Shown here: in pieces, positions 9,663 through 17,657 of the stretch
How the letters are laid out: every line of letters begins with the position of its first letter
How positions within the stretch are numbered: the stretch's first letter is position 1
Assembly: GCA_965213845.1 (NCBI GenBank)
Contig: CBDCAI010000008.1
Coordinates: 62,001-126,000 of the forward strand
Direction: 5' to 3'
DNA: 64,000 bases
From: JBBROS01 sp965213845
GTDB taxonomy: Bacteria; Pseudomonadota; Alphaproteobacteria; Acetobacterales; Acetobacteraceae
The notes under the pieces: model-generated
Seen by the model: the letters and a program-made list of their open reading frames with translations, nothing else
What the model was told of the DNA's origin: nothing
Database searches by the model: none
Translations under genes and position numbers: made by a program

Positions 9663-11326
9663 ACGATGGGACGACGACGCGTTCGGCCGCCTTGCCGCCG
9701 GGGGGCATCCACCCGGCGGATCAGGCGGTGATCGGGCAGGCGTTGCTTTCGGCAGCACGGGAGATGGGGGCGACGCTGTACCGGTCGGCGTACTCGCCGA
9801 TCGTGCGGGACGGGAAGGATGCGAGCACGGGGCTGATGGACGCGGGCGGCGGGGCGGTGGCGCAGAGCGACGAGCTGATCCCGATGCTGGTGGGATCGTT
9901 GTCGCTGACGTTGCGGCGCTGCATGGCGCTGTTCCCGCCGGAGACGCTGATGGCGGGGGACTTCTACGTCACGAACCATCCCTACGAGGGGGCGCACCAC
10001 CTGCAGGACCTGTTCATCTTCATGCCGATCCGGGTCGGGGGGGTGCTGGTGGGGTTCAGCGCGGCCGTGGCGCATCACCTGGACATGGGCGGGGGTGCGC
10101 CGGGGATGAACAGCTCGGCGACGGACCTGTACGGCGAGGGGCTGATCGTGCCGCCGAGCGTCTACAACCTGCAGCGGGACTGGTCCGGGGGGCCGTTCCA
10201 GCGGCTGGTCGCGGCGAACATCCGGGTGCCGGACCAGACGGTGGGGGACATCGACTCGCAGTTCTCGGCCTGCCTGACCGGAACGGCGCGGGTGGAGGCG
10301 CTGTGCGCAAAGTATGGGACGGAGACCGTGCAGGCGGCGATGGCGGGGATGATCGACTATGTGGAGCGGCGGGTCCGGGCGGCGATCGCGGCGATCCCGG
10401 ACGGGGTGTATGTGGGCGAGGACTGGGTGGACGATGACGGGATCGGGTCTGCGCCGCTGCTTGTGCGCGCAACGGTGACGGTGGCGGGCGATGGGCTGGC
10501 GGTGAATTTCGCCGGCACGTGCGACCAGGTGCGGACGCATCTGAACGCGCCGTTCGCGTCGGTGGTGTCGGCGACGCTGGCGTGCCTGAAGGGGGTGCTG
10601 ACGGGGGAGGAGGTGCCGTTCAACGAGGGGGCGCATCGGGCGATCCGGATCTCTGCGCCGCTCGGGAGTTTGCTGAACCCGCGGTTCCCGGCGCCGGTTC
10701 GGGCGCGGATGGAGGCGAGCTACCGGGCGTATGACGCGGTGCTGCGGGCGTTGGGGACGGCGGTGCCGGAGCGGGCGGTGGCGTGCGGGTATGACTGCAC
10801 GACGGCGTTCTGCCTGAGTCTGCTGGACGAGAGCGGGGGTGGGCGGCGGTATCGGGTGTTCGTGGAGCTGCGGGATGGCGGGTATGGGGGTTCGGCGCAG
10901 GGGGATGGGTGCGACGCGGTGGCGGGGCCGTTGTCGAACTGCACGAACGTGCCGGTGGAGGCGATCGATGCGGATTACGACTTCTTCCGGGTGATCGGGT
11001 ATGCGTTGCGGCCGGGGACGGGGGGCAGCGGGCTGCATCGGGGCGGGCTGGGGTCGTCGCGGACCTATCGGGTGCTGCGGGACGGGGTTCGGCTGTCGTT
11101 GTATGCGGACCGGTTCCGCATTCCTGCGCCGGGGTTGTCGGGCGGGGGGCCGGGTGCGGTGGGGGGGTGCGAGATCCAACGGGACGGGGCGGTGATCGCG
11201 GTGCGGTCGAAGGACGACGTCGCGTTGATGAAGGGGGATGTGATCGTTTTGAACTCGGGCGGCGGCGGGGGGTGGGGGAGCCCCCTGCCCGGCCGTGACT
11301 CCGGTGCTGGGTTTGGAAGGGGTTGA
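9659..11326 (+). CDS. hyuB: Hydantoinase/oxoprolinase family protein, subunit B
   Basis: This 555-residue protein matches hydantoinase B (IHPADQAVIGQALLSAAREMG at its start, RSAYSPIVRDGKD, NHPYEGAHHLQD). It forms a complex with HyuA in the cytoplasm. The start is the TTG at 9659, which overlaps the HyuA stop and has GGAGG at 9649-9653, five bases away; an upstream start would add about 36 low-complexity residues. The C-terminal glycine-rich tail (SGGGGGWGSP) is typical of the family. It is followed by a 98-bp spacer containing an 18-bp triplicated repeat. Confidence 0.9.
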   Translation: MNDGTTTRSAALPPGGIHPADQAVIGQALLSAAREMGATLYRSAYSPIVRDGKDASTGLMDAGGGAVAQSDELIPMLVGSLSLTLRRCMALFPPETLMAGDFYVTNHPYEGAHHLQDLFIFMPIRVGGVLVGFSAAVAHHLDMGGGAPGMNSSATDLYGEGLIVPPSVYNLQRDWSGGPFQRLVAANIRVPDQTVGDIDSQFSACLTGTARVEALCAKYGTETVQAAMAGMIDYVERRVRAAIAAIPDGVYVGEDWVDDDGIGSAPLLVRATVTVAGDGLAVNFAGTCDQVRTHLNAPFASVVSATLACLKGVLTGEEVPFNEGAHRAIRISAPLGSLLNPRFPAPVRARMEASYRAYDAVLRALGTAVPERAVACGYDCTTAFCLSLLDESGGGRRYRVFVELRDGGYGGSAQGDGCDAVAGPLSNCTNVPVEAIDADYDFFRVIGYALRPGTGGSGLHRGGLGSSRTYRVLRDGVRLSLYADRFRIPAPGLSGGGPGAVGGCEIQRDGAVIAVRSKDDVALMKGDVIVLNSGGGGGWGSPLPGRDSGAGFGRG

Positions 11327-11349
11327 TGGGAGGGTCGTTGCCCGTTTCG

Positions 11350-11403
11350 GGGATGACGACTTCCTCTGGGATGACGAGTTTTCTTGGGATGACGGGTTCT
11401 TGT
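11350..11403. repeat. three tandem 18-bp repeats
   Basis: Three consecutive imperfect copies start at 11350, 11368 and 11386, each opening with GGGATGACG and followed by a T/C-rich half. They occupy most of the spacer between hyuB and the M20 amidohydrolase gene and end eight bases before its Shine-Dalgarno sequence. The GGGATGACG word matches the tail of the dispersed palindromic repeat found elsewhere in this window. Confidence 0.8.
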
Positions 11404-11424
11404 TCGAAGTAGGAGGGTTTGTCT

Positions 11425-12627
11425 TTGCTTGATACTGGTCGGTTTCTTGGGGACCTCGAATTCTTGCGGGGGATCGGGGCGTATCGGACGGGGGTGCATC
11501 GGCCGACTTATGGGGCGGAGGATATGGAGACCCGGCGTTGGCTGGTGGGGGAGTTGGAGGGGCTGGGGTATTCGGCGGGGATCGATGGGATCGGGAACGT
11601 GTTCGGGCGGCATCCCGGGGTGGGGCCGCATCTTCTGGCGGGGAGTCATCTGGAGACGCAGAACCATGCGGGGTGGCTGGATGGGGTGCTGGGGGTTGTG
11701 GGCGCGCTGAGCCTGGCGCGGGCGGGGTTGGCGGTGGACGTGTGCGCCTATGCGGACGAGGAGGGGCATTTCGGGGATTTCCTGGGCAGCCGGAGCCTGG
11801 TGGGGACGCTGAGCGAGGCGGAGATCGACCAGGCGGCGAACCGGCATCACGGGATGCCCTTGCGGGAGGCGTTGCGGGGGGCCGGGTTGGCGGGGCTGGC
11901 TCGGCCGACGTTGGACCCGGCGCGGTACAAGGGCGCGTTCGAGATGCACATCGAGCAGGGTACGCAGCTGGAGCGGGCAGGGCTGCGGATCGGCGTGGTG
12001 AGCGGGATCGTGGGGATCCGGCAGTGGCGGATCGTGGTGGAGGGGCAGCAGGACCATACCGGGGGGACGACGATGGCGGAGCGGCGGGATGCCGGGTTGA
12101 CGGCGGTGCGGCTGCTGGGGGCCATCGACCGGGCGTTCCCGCTGGTGTGCGGGCCGCGGAGCGTTTGGACGACGGGGCGGATCGTTCTGGAGCCGAACGC
12201 GCCTTCGATCATCCCGGGGCGGGCGGAGGTGTCGTTCTCGTTCCGCGACCTTTCGCCGGAGGTGATGGCGGCGATGGAGGCGTGCCTGCATCGGCTGGTG
12301 CAGGAGAGCAACCGGCGGGAGCGGTGCCCGGCGCGGCTGGAGGCGGTGGGGCACTCGGCGCCGGCCCCGTGCGATGCGGCGATGCAGGCGGCGCTGGCGG
12401 GGGCGGCGGAGGCGCTGTGCCCCGGGGCGTGGACGACGATGCCGAGCGGGGCGATCCATGACAGCCAGATCCTTGCGAAGGCGGGGGCAGGTTCGATGCC
12501 GGTGGCGATGCTGTTCGTGCCGTCGATCGGGGGGGTGAGCCATCATTGGGCGGAGGACACGGCGCGGGAGGACCTGGTGCTGGGGATGGAGGTGTTGTTC
12601 GAGGGGGCCCGGCGCTTTCTGGGGTGA
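11425..12627 (+). CDS. M20-family hydantoinase/carbamoylase-type amidohydrolase
   Basis: This 400-residue protein matches N-carbamoyl-L-amino-acid hydrolases and allantoate amidohydrolases. Visible metal-site segments are GSHLETQNHAGWLDGVLGV, YADEEGHFGD and FEMHIEQG, with SGAIHDSQ and the late GVSHHWAEDT. The family normally has His-Leu-Asp in the first motif; here it is His-Leu-Glu (HLET). The TTG at 11425 was chosen because AGGAGGG at 11411-11417 is seven bases upstream; an in-frame TTG at 11419 is too close. The likely reaction is hydrolysis of an N-carbamoyl or ureido group, completing the pathway begun by HyuAB. Confidence 0.85.
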   Translation: MLDTGRFLGDLEFLRGIGAYRTGVHRPTYGAEDMETRRWLVGELEGLGYSAGIDGIGNVFGRHPGVGPHLLAGSHLETQNHAGWLDGVLGVVGALSLARAGLAVDVCAYADEEGHFGDFLGSRSLVGTLSEAEIDQAANRHHGMPLREALRGAGLAGLARPTLDPARYKGAFEMHIEQGTQLERAGLRIGVVSGIVGIRQWRIVVEGQQDHTGGTTMAERRDAGLTAVRLLGAIDRAFPLVCGPRSVWTTGRIVLEPNAPSIIPGRAEVSFSFRDLSPEVMAAMEACLHRLVQESNRRERCPARLEAVGHSAPAPCDAAMQAALAGAAEALCPGAWTTMPSGAIHDSQILAKAGAGSMPVAMLFVPSIGGVSHHWAEDTAREDLVLGMEVLFEGARRFLG

Positions 12628-12630
12628 TGG

Positions 12631-12674
12631 GGTCAGGCAGGTGCGACCCTGTGCCGAGAGGGGGATGCCTGACC
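12631..12674. terminator. inverted repeat between convergent genes, possible bidirectional terminator
   Basis: GGTCAGGCA at 12631-12639 pairs perfectly with TGCCTGACC at 12666-12674, leaving a 26-base loop. It fills the 49-bp space between the convergent amidohydrolase and permease genes. There is no T tract on either side, so it is not a textbook intrinsic terminator, but its position fits a bidirectional termination or RNA-stabilising hairpin. Confidence 0.45.
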
Positions 12675-12676
12675 GC

Positions 12677-13522
12677 CTATGAGGAACGGGGGTCCAGGGC
12701 TTCGTTGAGGGCGTCGCCGGCGAGGTTCAGGGCGAGGACGGTGAGGGCGATGGCGGCGCCCGGGATGGCGGCGACGAACCATTCGGTGCGGAGCAGGGCG
12801 CGGCCGTCGCCGATCATGCTGCCCCAGCTGACGTGGTTGGGGTCGCCCATGCCGAGGAAGGCGAGGCCGGCTTCGGTGAGGATGGCGTTGGCGACGAGGA
12901 CGGAGGCCATGACGATGACGGGAGGCAGCGCGTTGGGCAGGATCTCGCGGAGCGCGAGGTGGAGGGGGCCGACGCCCAGGGTTCGGGCGGCGAGGACGAA
13001 CTCGGCATGGCGGAGGGCGCGGAACTGGGCGCGGACGAGGCGGGCGACGAGGGGCCAGGAGGCAAGGCCGATGGCGAGCGCGATGGTCTGGATGGAGGGG
13101 GCGCCGATGGCGACGAGGACGATGACGAGGAGGAAGCTGGGGATGGTCTGGACCAGCTCGGTGAGGCGGAGCAGGAGGGTGTCGACCCAGCCGCCGCAGA
13201 AGCCGCCGACCGCGCCGACGAGGGTGCCGAGGAGGGTGCCGAGGGCGGCGGCGGCGATGCCGACGAGGAGGGAGACGCGGGCACCGTGGACGAGGCCTGC
13301 GGCGATGTCGCGGCCGAGGCTGTCGGTGCCGAGGGGGTAGAGCGGGTCGGCGCCGGGCCATTGGGTGGGGGCGGCGACGATGTCCTGCGGGTCGTCGGGG
13401 TAGAGGATGGGGGCGAGGAGGGCCGCGGCGGCGACGGCGAGGAGGATGAGCAGGCCGGCCAGGAAGGCGGGGTTGCGGAGGAGAAGGCTCCATCTTGGCC
13501 TGGCTGTCGGGTGGGCGGTCAT
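12677..13522 (-). CDS. DppC-type peptide/nickel ABC transporter permease
   Basis: This 281-residue permease has the DppC/OppC pattern: an N-terminal transmembrane helix (LLILLAVAAAALLAPILYP), the periplasmic GTDSLGRDI motif, about five further helices and the ARTLGVGP EAA-type loop. The ATG at 13522 overlaps the DppB-type stop (ATGA). It forms a heterodimeric channel with that protein. No ATPase or peptide-binding protein is encoded in this cluster. The cluster's only binding protein is of the unrelated Bug/TctC type, so the channel probably works with components encoded elsewhere. Confidence 0.9.
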   Translation of the reverse strand: MTAHPTARPRWSLLLRNPAFLAGLLILLAVAAAALLAPILYPDDPQDIVAAPTQWPGADPLYPLGTDSLGRDIAAGLVHGARVSLLVGIAAAALGTLLGTLVGAVGGFCGGWVDTLLLRLTELVQTIPSFLLVIVLVAIGAPSIQTIALAIGLASWPLVARLVRAQFRALRHAEFVLAARTLGVGPLHLALREILPNALPPVIVMASVLVANAILTEAGLAFLGMGDPNHVSWGSMIGDGRALLRTEWFVAAIPGAAIALTVLALNLAGDALNEALDPRSS

Positions 13523-14469
13523 CCGGCGATACGGGGGTCGATCCAGGCTTGCAGGAGATCGACGGCGATGTTGGCGACGATGACGAGCAGGCTGGAGAAG
13601 AGGAGGACGCCGAGGAGGAGGCCGTAGTCGCGGCCGAGCACGGCCTCGAGCGCGAGGCGTCCCATGCCGGGCCAGCCGTAGACGGTCTCGACCACGACCG
13701 CGCCGCCGAGGAGGTTGCCGACGTGGAGGCCGGCGACGGTGGTGAGGGGGATGAGTGCGTTGGGCAGGGCATGGCGGGCGATGAGCGCGACGGGGTGGAC
13801 ACCCTTGGCGGCGGCGGTGCGGATGAAGTCTAAGCGGCGGACCTCGATCAGGCTGGTGCGGACGAGGCGGGCGTAGATGGCGACGAAGAACAGCGCGAGG
13901 CTGGAGGCGGGGAGGACGAGATATCGGGCGCGGTCCCAGGCGGCGGCGAGGCCGTGGAGGCCTGCGCCGACCGTCTCGTTGCCGTTGCCCGGGAGCCAGC
14001 CGAGTTTGACGGAGAAGAGGACGATGGCCATGAGGCCGACCCAGAAGCCGGGGGTGGAGTAGCAGAGGAGGACGACGAGCTGCAGCACGCGGTCGGGCCA
14101 CCGGCCGGCGAAGGCGGCCATGGTCGCGCCGAGCAGGAGCCCGGCGGCGAGGGCGATGCCGAGGGCGGTGACCATGAGCAGGAGGGTGTTGGGCAGGCGT
14201 TCGAGCACGAGGGTGGAGACCGGGAGGCCGAAGCGGGCGGAGAGGCCGAGGTCGAGATGGGCGAGGTGCCACAGGTAGGTGGCGAGCTGGGCGAGGATGG
14301 GCCGGTCGAGGCCGAAGCGGTCGCGGAGGGCGGCCATGGCATCGGCGCCGAGGCCGCCCGATTGCCCGGCCAGGACGTCGGCGGCGTCGCCGGGCATGAG
14401 CTGGAGCAGCAGGAAGTCGAGCACGAGGATGCCCAGGACGGTCGGGATGGCGGAGGCAATGCGTTTCAC
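13519..14469 (-). CDS. DppB-type peptide ABC transporter permease
   Basis: This 316-residue protein has the DppB/OppB architecture: TM1 at 7-25, LMPGDAA, the FGLDRPILAQLATYL segment, HLDLGLSARFGLPV, then five transmembrane helices and the EVRRLDFIRTAAAKGV coupling loop, ending in VDLLQAWIDPRI. It starts at the ATG at 14469, 28 bp after the Bug-type binding protein gene. Its pairing with DppC at 12677-13522 is clear. The missing ATPase pair and SBP_bac_5 protein make the locus incomplete. Confidence 0.9.
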   Translation of the reverse strand: MKRIASAIPTVLGILVLDFLLLQLMPGDAADVLAGQSGGLGADAMAALRDRFGLDRPILAQLATYLWHLAHLDLGLSARFGLPVSTLVLERLPNTLLLMVTALGIALAAGLLLGATMAAFAGRWPDRVLQLVVLLCYSTPGFWVGLMAIVLFSVKLGWLPGNGNETVGAGLHGLAAAWDRARYLVLPASSLALFFVAIYARLVRTSLIEVRRLDFIRTAAAKGVHPVALIARHALPNALIPLTTVAGLHVGNLLGGAVVVETVYGWPGMGRLALEAVLGRDYGLLLGVLLFSSLLVIVANIAVDLLQAWIDPRIAG

Positions 14470-14497
14470 GCGGGTTGTGCCGTCGGATGGGGGTCGA

Positions 14498-15478
14498 TCA
14501 AGGGGTGGGGGCGATCCCGGCTTCCTGGACGACGTGGCGGTATTTCTGCAGTTGGGCGGCGATGGTGGCGGCGAGGTCGGCTGGGGTGCCGGGGCTGACG
14601 GAGAATCCCTGGGCGACGAGTTTCTCGCGGACGGCGGGGTCGGCGGCGGCCTTCACGATCTCATCGTGCAGGCGGTCCAGGATGGGTTGGGGGGTGCGGG
14701 CGGGGGCGACGACGGCGAACCAGGTGGAGAAGGTGAAGCCGGGCTGGCCGGAGGCCGTTACGGTGGGGGTTCCGGGGAATTGCGGGATGGGTGCGTCGGA
14801 GGCGACGCCGAGGAGCTTCATCTGGCTGCCGCGGACGAGGCCGGCGACGGCGGGGAGGCCCTGGAAGCCGGTATCGACCTGGCCGCCGGCGATGTCGGTG
14901 GCGGCCTGGGTGGCGCCGCGGTAGGGGATGTGGCGGAGGCGGATGCCGGCTTCCTGGGCGAACATGACCATGGCGATGTGCTGGGGGCTGCCAATGCCGC
15001 CGGAACCATAGGTGATGGTTTCGGGGGCCTTCTTGGCGGCGGCGATGAGGCCGGCGGCGTCGGTGTAGGGGGCGGCGTTGGTGGCGACGAGCCCGAACTC
15101 GATGGTGCCGACGCGGGAGACGGGGGCGAAGTCGCGGAGGGGGTCCCAGGGGAGCTTGGCGATGGTGACGGGCAGCATGGTGAGGATGCTGTCGTTGAAG
15201 CCGCCGATCGTGTAGCCGTCGGGGGTTGCGCGGGCGACCTGGTCGGCGCCGATGACGCCGGATGCGCCGGGTTGATTGATGATGACGATCTGCTGGCCCA
15301 TGTTCTCGGCCATCTTCTGCGTGACGATGCGGGCGGCGTTGTCGACGGAGCTTGCGGCGGCGAGCGGGACGATCATTCGAATAGGGCGGTTGGGGTAGTC
15401 GGCTGGGGGGCCGGACTGGGCGTTTGCCGGCAGCGCCGCGAGGCTGAGGACGAGGGCTGGGATCAGGAGAGGGTTCAT
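14498..15478 (-). CDS. Tripartite tricarboxylate transporter-type (Bug/TctC) binding protein
   Basis: This 326-residue periplasmic protein has a Sec signal peptide (PLLIPALVLSLAALPANAQ) and the Bug pattern: DYPNRPIRMIVPLAAASSVDNAAR, the central VINQPGASGVIGADQVARATPDGY, and a ligand loop with ITYGSGGIGSPQHIA. These proteins bind small carboxylates. The start at 15478 overlaps the preceding stop (ATGA); an ATG nine bases earlier is also possible. No TctA or TctB membrane subunits are encoded here, a common orphan state for this family. It follows an Ldh_2 dehydrogenase, so a hydroxy- or keto-carboxylate ligand is plausible. Confidence 0.88.
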   Translation of the reverse strand: MNPLLIPALVLSLAALPANAQSGPPADYPNRPIRMIVPLAAASSVDNAARIVTQKMAENMGQQIVIINQPGASGVIGADQVARATPDGYTIGGFNDSILTMLPVTIAKLPWDPLRDFAPVSRVGTIEFGLVATNAAPYTDAAGLIAAAKKAPETITYGSGGIGSPQHIAMVMFAQEAGIRLRHIPYRGATQAATDIAGGQVDTGFQGLPAVAGLVRGSQMKLLGVASDAPIPQFPGTPTVTASGQPGFTFSTWFAVVAPARTPQPILDRLHDEIVKAAADPAVREKLVAQGFSVSPGTPADLAATIAAQLQKYRHVVQEAGIAPTP

Positions 15479-16548
15479 GGGAGCCATCCTGGCACGGGCA
15501 GGTCGAGTTGGGTGGCGAGGGCGTGGAGCTCGTTGCGGAGGACTTCGGGGAGGGGGATGCCGCTGCGGAGGCGTTCGTCGCGGAGGGCCTGGCTGCGTTC
15601 GCCGGGCATGCGGATATCGTCGAAGCCGGGCATGAGGGGGGAGGCTTTCATGTCCCGGATGACGGTGTCGACCTGGCGGCGGAAGGCTTCTGCGCCGCCG
15701 AACGCCTCGAGCGAGAGGGCGCAGACGAACTGGCCGGTGTTGGTGACACTGGTGGTGTCGGCGTTGAAGTCGATGACGTCGCGGCCGAAGGCTGCGCCGT
15801 TGAGGGTGCCGGCGAGGAGGCCGAAGACGAGGGCGAGGCCGAAGCCCTTGGGTCCGCCGATCGGGAGGAGGAAGCCTTCGGCGGCGCGTTTGGGGTCGGT
15901 CAGGGGCTTGCCGTCGCGGTCGATCATCCAGCCTTCGGGCATGGTCTGGCCGCGCTGGGCGGCGAGCTTGACCTTACCGTAGGCGGCGACGGTGGTGGCC
16001 ATGTCGAGGAGGATGGGGCGTTCGGTTTCGGCGGGGATGGCGACGGCGATGGGGTTGGTGCTGAGCAGCATCTCGGCGCCGCCCCAGGGGGGCAGGTGGT
16101 TGGCGCTGCCGACGGCGACGTAGATGCCGATCATGCCGGCCTCGAGCGGGATCATGGCGTAAGGGGCGGCAGCGCCGGCGTGGTTGCTGTGGTGTGCGCC
16201 GACCCAGCCGATGCCGTTGTCGCGGGCGATCTCGACGGCGAGGGCGGCGGCGCGCTGCATGACGAGCTGGCCCATGCCGTTGTCGCCGTCGAGCAGGGCG
16301 GTGGCGCCGGTCTGGCGGTCGATGCGGATGTCGGCGCGGGGGTTGACGCCGCCGGCGCGGAGGCGGGCGATGTATCGGGGCAGGCGGAAGACGCCGTGGC
16401 CGTCGCCGCCGAGGGTGTCGGTCTTGGCCATGATGGCGCCGACGGATTGGGCGTCGGGTTCGGGGAGGCCGACCTTCTGCAGTGCGGCGGCGATGAAGCC
16501 GGCGATCTCGGCCACCGGGACGTGTGTGACCCCTTCCCCATCCGGCAT
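15475..16548 (-). CDS. Ldh_2-family NAD(P)-dependent dehydrogenase (second copy)
   Basis: This 357-residue Ldh_2 protein shows GDGHGVFRLPRYIARL near residue 50, GAHHSNHAGAAAPYA and LLSTNPIAVAIPA. It catalyses NAD(P)-linked interconversion of a 2-hydroxy acid and 2-keto acid, or a related imine reduction. ATG at 16548 was preferred because AAGGA lies about seven bases upstream; an earlier in-frame start would add 20 residues with no family resemblance. It heads an operon running into the TctC-type binding protein. It differs clearly from the 2344-3378 protein, for example in its GDGHGV versus ARSHGV motif, so the two are paralogues rather than a recent duplication. Confidence 0.87.
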   Translation of the reverse strand: MPDGEGVTHVPVAEIAGFIAAALQKVGLPEPDAQSVGAIMAKTDTLGGDGHGVFRLPRYIARLRAGGVNPRADIRIDRQTGATALLDGDNGMGQLVMQRAAALAVEIARDNGIGWVGAHHSNHAGAAAPYAMIPLEAGMIGIYVAVGSANHLPPWGGAEMLLSTNPIAVAIPAETERPILLDMATTVAAYGKVKLAAQRGQTMPEGWMIDRDGKPLTDPKRAAEGFLLPIGGPKGFGLALVFGLLAGTLNGAAFGRDVIDFNADTTSVTNTGQFVCALSLEAFGGAEAFRRQVDTVIRDMKASPLMPGFDDIRMPGERSQALRDERLRSGIPLPEVLRNELHALATQLDLPVPGWLP

Positions 16549-16626
16549 CGGCTTGTCCTTGCTGCGTTGGTTGGCGGGGAGGGTGTCGCAGACGGGAGGG
16601 TTGGGCAAGCGGGAGGGGGAGCCCGA

Positions 16627-16881
16627 TCAGGGCATGGGGGTCGGTTCGCCCAGCGTTCGTTGCACGATGGAGCCGGAGCGGCTTTCACCGGCGGCTCTGG
16701 CCAGGGCGTCGAGGCGGCGGAGCACGCGGCGCGGAAGGGTGAGGTTCACACGTTCCGTGGTGTCATCGATGAGGGCGGAATCGAGGGTGACGACGCCGGA
16801 CGTCCATCCGGGATGGGCCGGGAAGATGACGCCGTAGCGCGTGGTGTCGTTCCCGATCTCGATGACGACGGGATAGCGCAT
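16627..16881 (-). pseudogene. hicB: HicB-like antitoxin with central deletion, no HicA partner
   Basis: The 84-residue product starts like HicB (MRYPVVIEIGNDTTRYGVIF) and ends like its ribbon-helix-helix domain (ERVNLTLPRRVLRRLDALARAAGESRSG). The normal middle of the protein, roughly 50 residues that complete the RNase-H-like domain and lead to the DNA-binding region, is absent. HicB proteins are usually about 130-140 residues. No HicA-like RNA-binding toxin is seen upstream on this strand. It may still bind DNA as a ribbon-helix-helix protein, but I read it as the scar of a degraded toxin-antitoxin pair. Confidence 0.65.
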
Positions 16882-16994
16882 CTGATTTTCTCAACGGTCG
16901 GCTTGGCGTGGGATGGCTGCGACGGGGCCGACTTCGACGTCCTTCTTTGGGTGGGGGACCACGACGAGCATGGCTGGTTGCAGGAAGCAAAGGT

Positions 16995-17013
16995 GGACCA
17001 CGGAGACACGGAG
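16995..17013. repeat. CCACGGAGACACGGAG motif, copy 1
   Basis: This 19-base sequence differs at one base from 20314-20332, and both copies are intergenic. A further CACGGAG follows immediately at 17016-17022, giving a short direct repeat. The function is unknown; the placement resembles other short interspersed repeats of GC-rich proteobacteria. Confidence 0.5.
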
Positions 17014-17150
17014 ATCACGGAGCCTATGACGCGCAGGCTCGATCGATGCGGCTGCGGTGGGGGTGGATCGTTGACGCGAGAAGTTGGGCTGCCCACAGTC
17101 TATCGATGAGTGAACGGGTCTTCTCAGCGAGTCAGGTCTGCGACGGCGGC

Positions 17151-17187
17151 ACGGCGTGGAACCCCGGAGCACGTCCGGGGATGACCG
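17151..17187. repeat. dispersed palindromic repeat, copy 2
   Basis: CCCCGGA at 17162-17168 pairs with TCCGGGG at 17174-17180 around a 5-nt loop, preceded by GGCGTGGA and followed by ATGACC. This matches the layout of the copies at 3542, 40793 and 56713. It lies about 60 bp upstream of the crcB start. Confidence 0.7.
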
Positions 17188-17245
17188 ACATCGTGCGTTA
17201 CGGCGGGGTTCGGTGGGGTCTGCGTCCATTTGCGCGCTTGTTGAC

Positions 17246-17653
17246 GTGTCGTTGATCACGGTCCTGCTGGTTGCCCTGGGGGGGGCGTTGGGGACTTTGG
17301 GGCGGTATGGGCTTGGGGTGGCGGCTTCTGCGGTGTTGGCGGGGCCGGTGGGGCGGTCGCTGCCTTGGGGGACGATCGGGATCAACGGGGTGGGATCGTT
17401 CGTGATCGGGTTGTTCGGGACGTTGACGGTGGCCGCGGGGCGGTATCCGGTTTCGGAAAATATGCGGTTGTTCGTGATGGTGGGGTTGTGCGGGGGGTTC
17501 ACGACGTTCTCGTCGTTCAGTTTGCAGACCTTGGATTTGTTGCGGGCGGGGGCTGTGGTTCGGGCGGCGGTGAACGTGGGGGGGTCGGTGGCGCTGTGCC
17601 TGGCGGCGGTGACGGTGGGGCATCTGGTGGCGGTGCAGATGAACGGGCGGTAG
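17246..17653 (+). CDS. crcB: CrcB/Fluc fluoride channel
   Basis: This 135-residue inner-membrane protein has four transmembrane helices and the Fluc motifs GGALGTLGRYG near the N-terminus, GSFVIGLFGTL, and GGFTTFSSFS (the Phe/Ser/Thr ion track). It is a dimeric fluoride exporter. The GTG at 17246 gives a family-typical length; upstream in-frame residues are not hydrophobic or conserved. I looked for a fluoride riboswitch upstream and saw none. It converges on the pca operon with only four bases between stops. It is a single-gene unit with an unassigned promoter. Confidence 0.88.
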   Translation: MSLITVLLVALGGALGTLGRYGLGVAASAVLAGPVGRSLPWGTIGINGVGSFVIGLFGTLTVAAGRYPVSENMRLFVMVGLCGGFTTFSSFSLQTLDLLRAGAVVRAAVNVGGSVALCLAAVTVGHLVAVQMNGR

Positions 17654-17657
17654 CGGC

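Larger units (their letters stand above)
16882..17245. other. 364-bp intergenic region with repeat motifs, no recognisable gene
   Basis: The stretch between the hicB remnant and crcB encodes nothing I recognise in any frame. It holds GGACCACGGAGACACGGAG at 16995-17013, almost identical to a sequence at 20314-20332, and one copy of the dispersed palindromic repeat at 17151-17187. A complete HicA gene, expected next to hicB, is not present. Its mixed composition and repeat content suggest a decayed segment. Confidence 0.6.

Noticed and set aside
17187..17245. Fluoride riboswitch ahead of crcB
   Set aside because: The conserved GG-GAUG, ACCGC and CUGAUG elements of the crcB motif are not present in the upstream sequence.
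16627..17245. Integrated mobile element around the hicB remnant
   Set aside because: No integrase, transposase, tRNA or flanking direct repeats were found.
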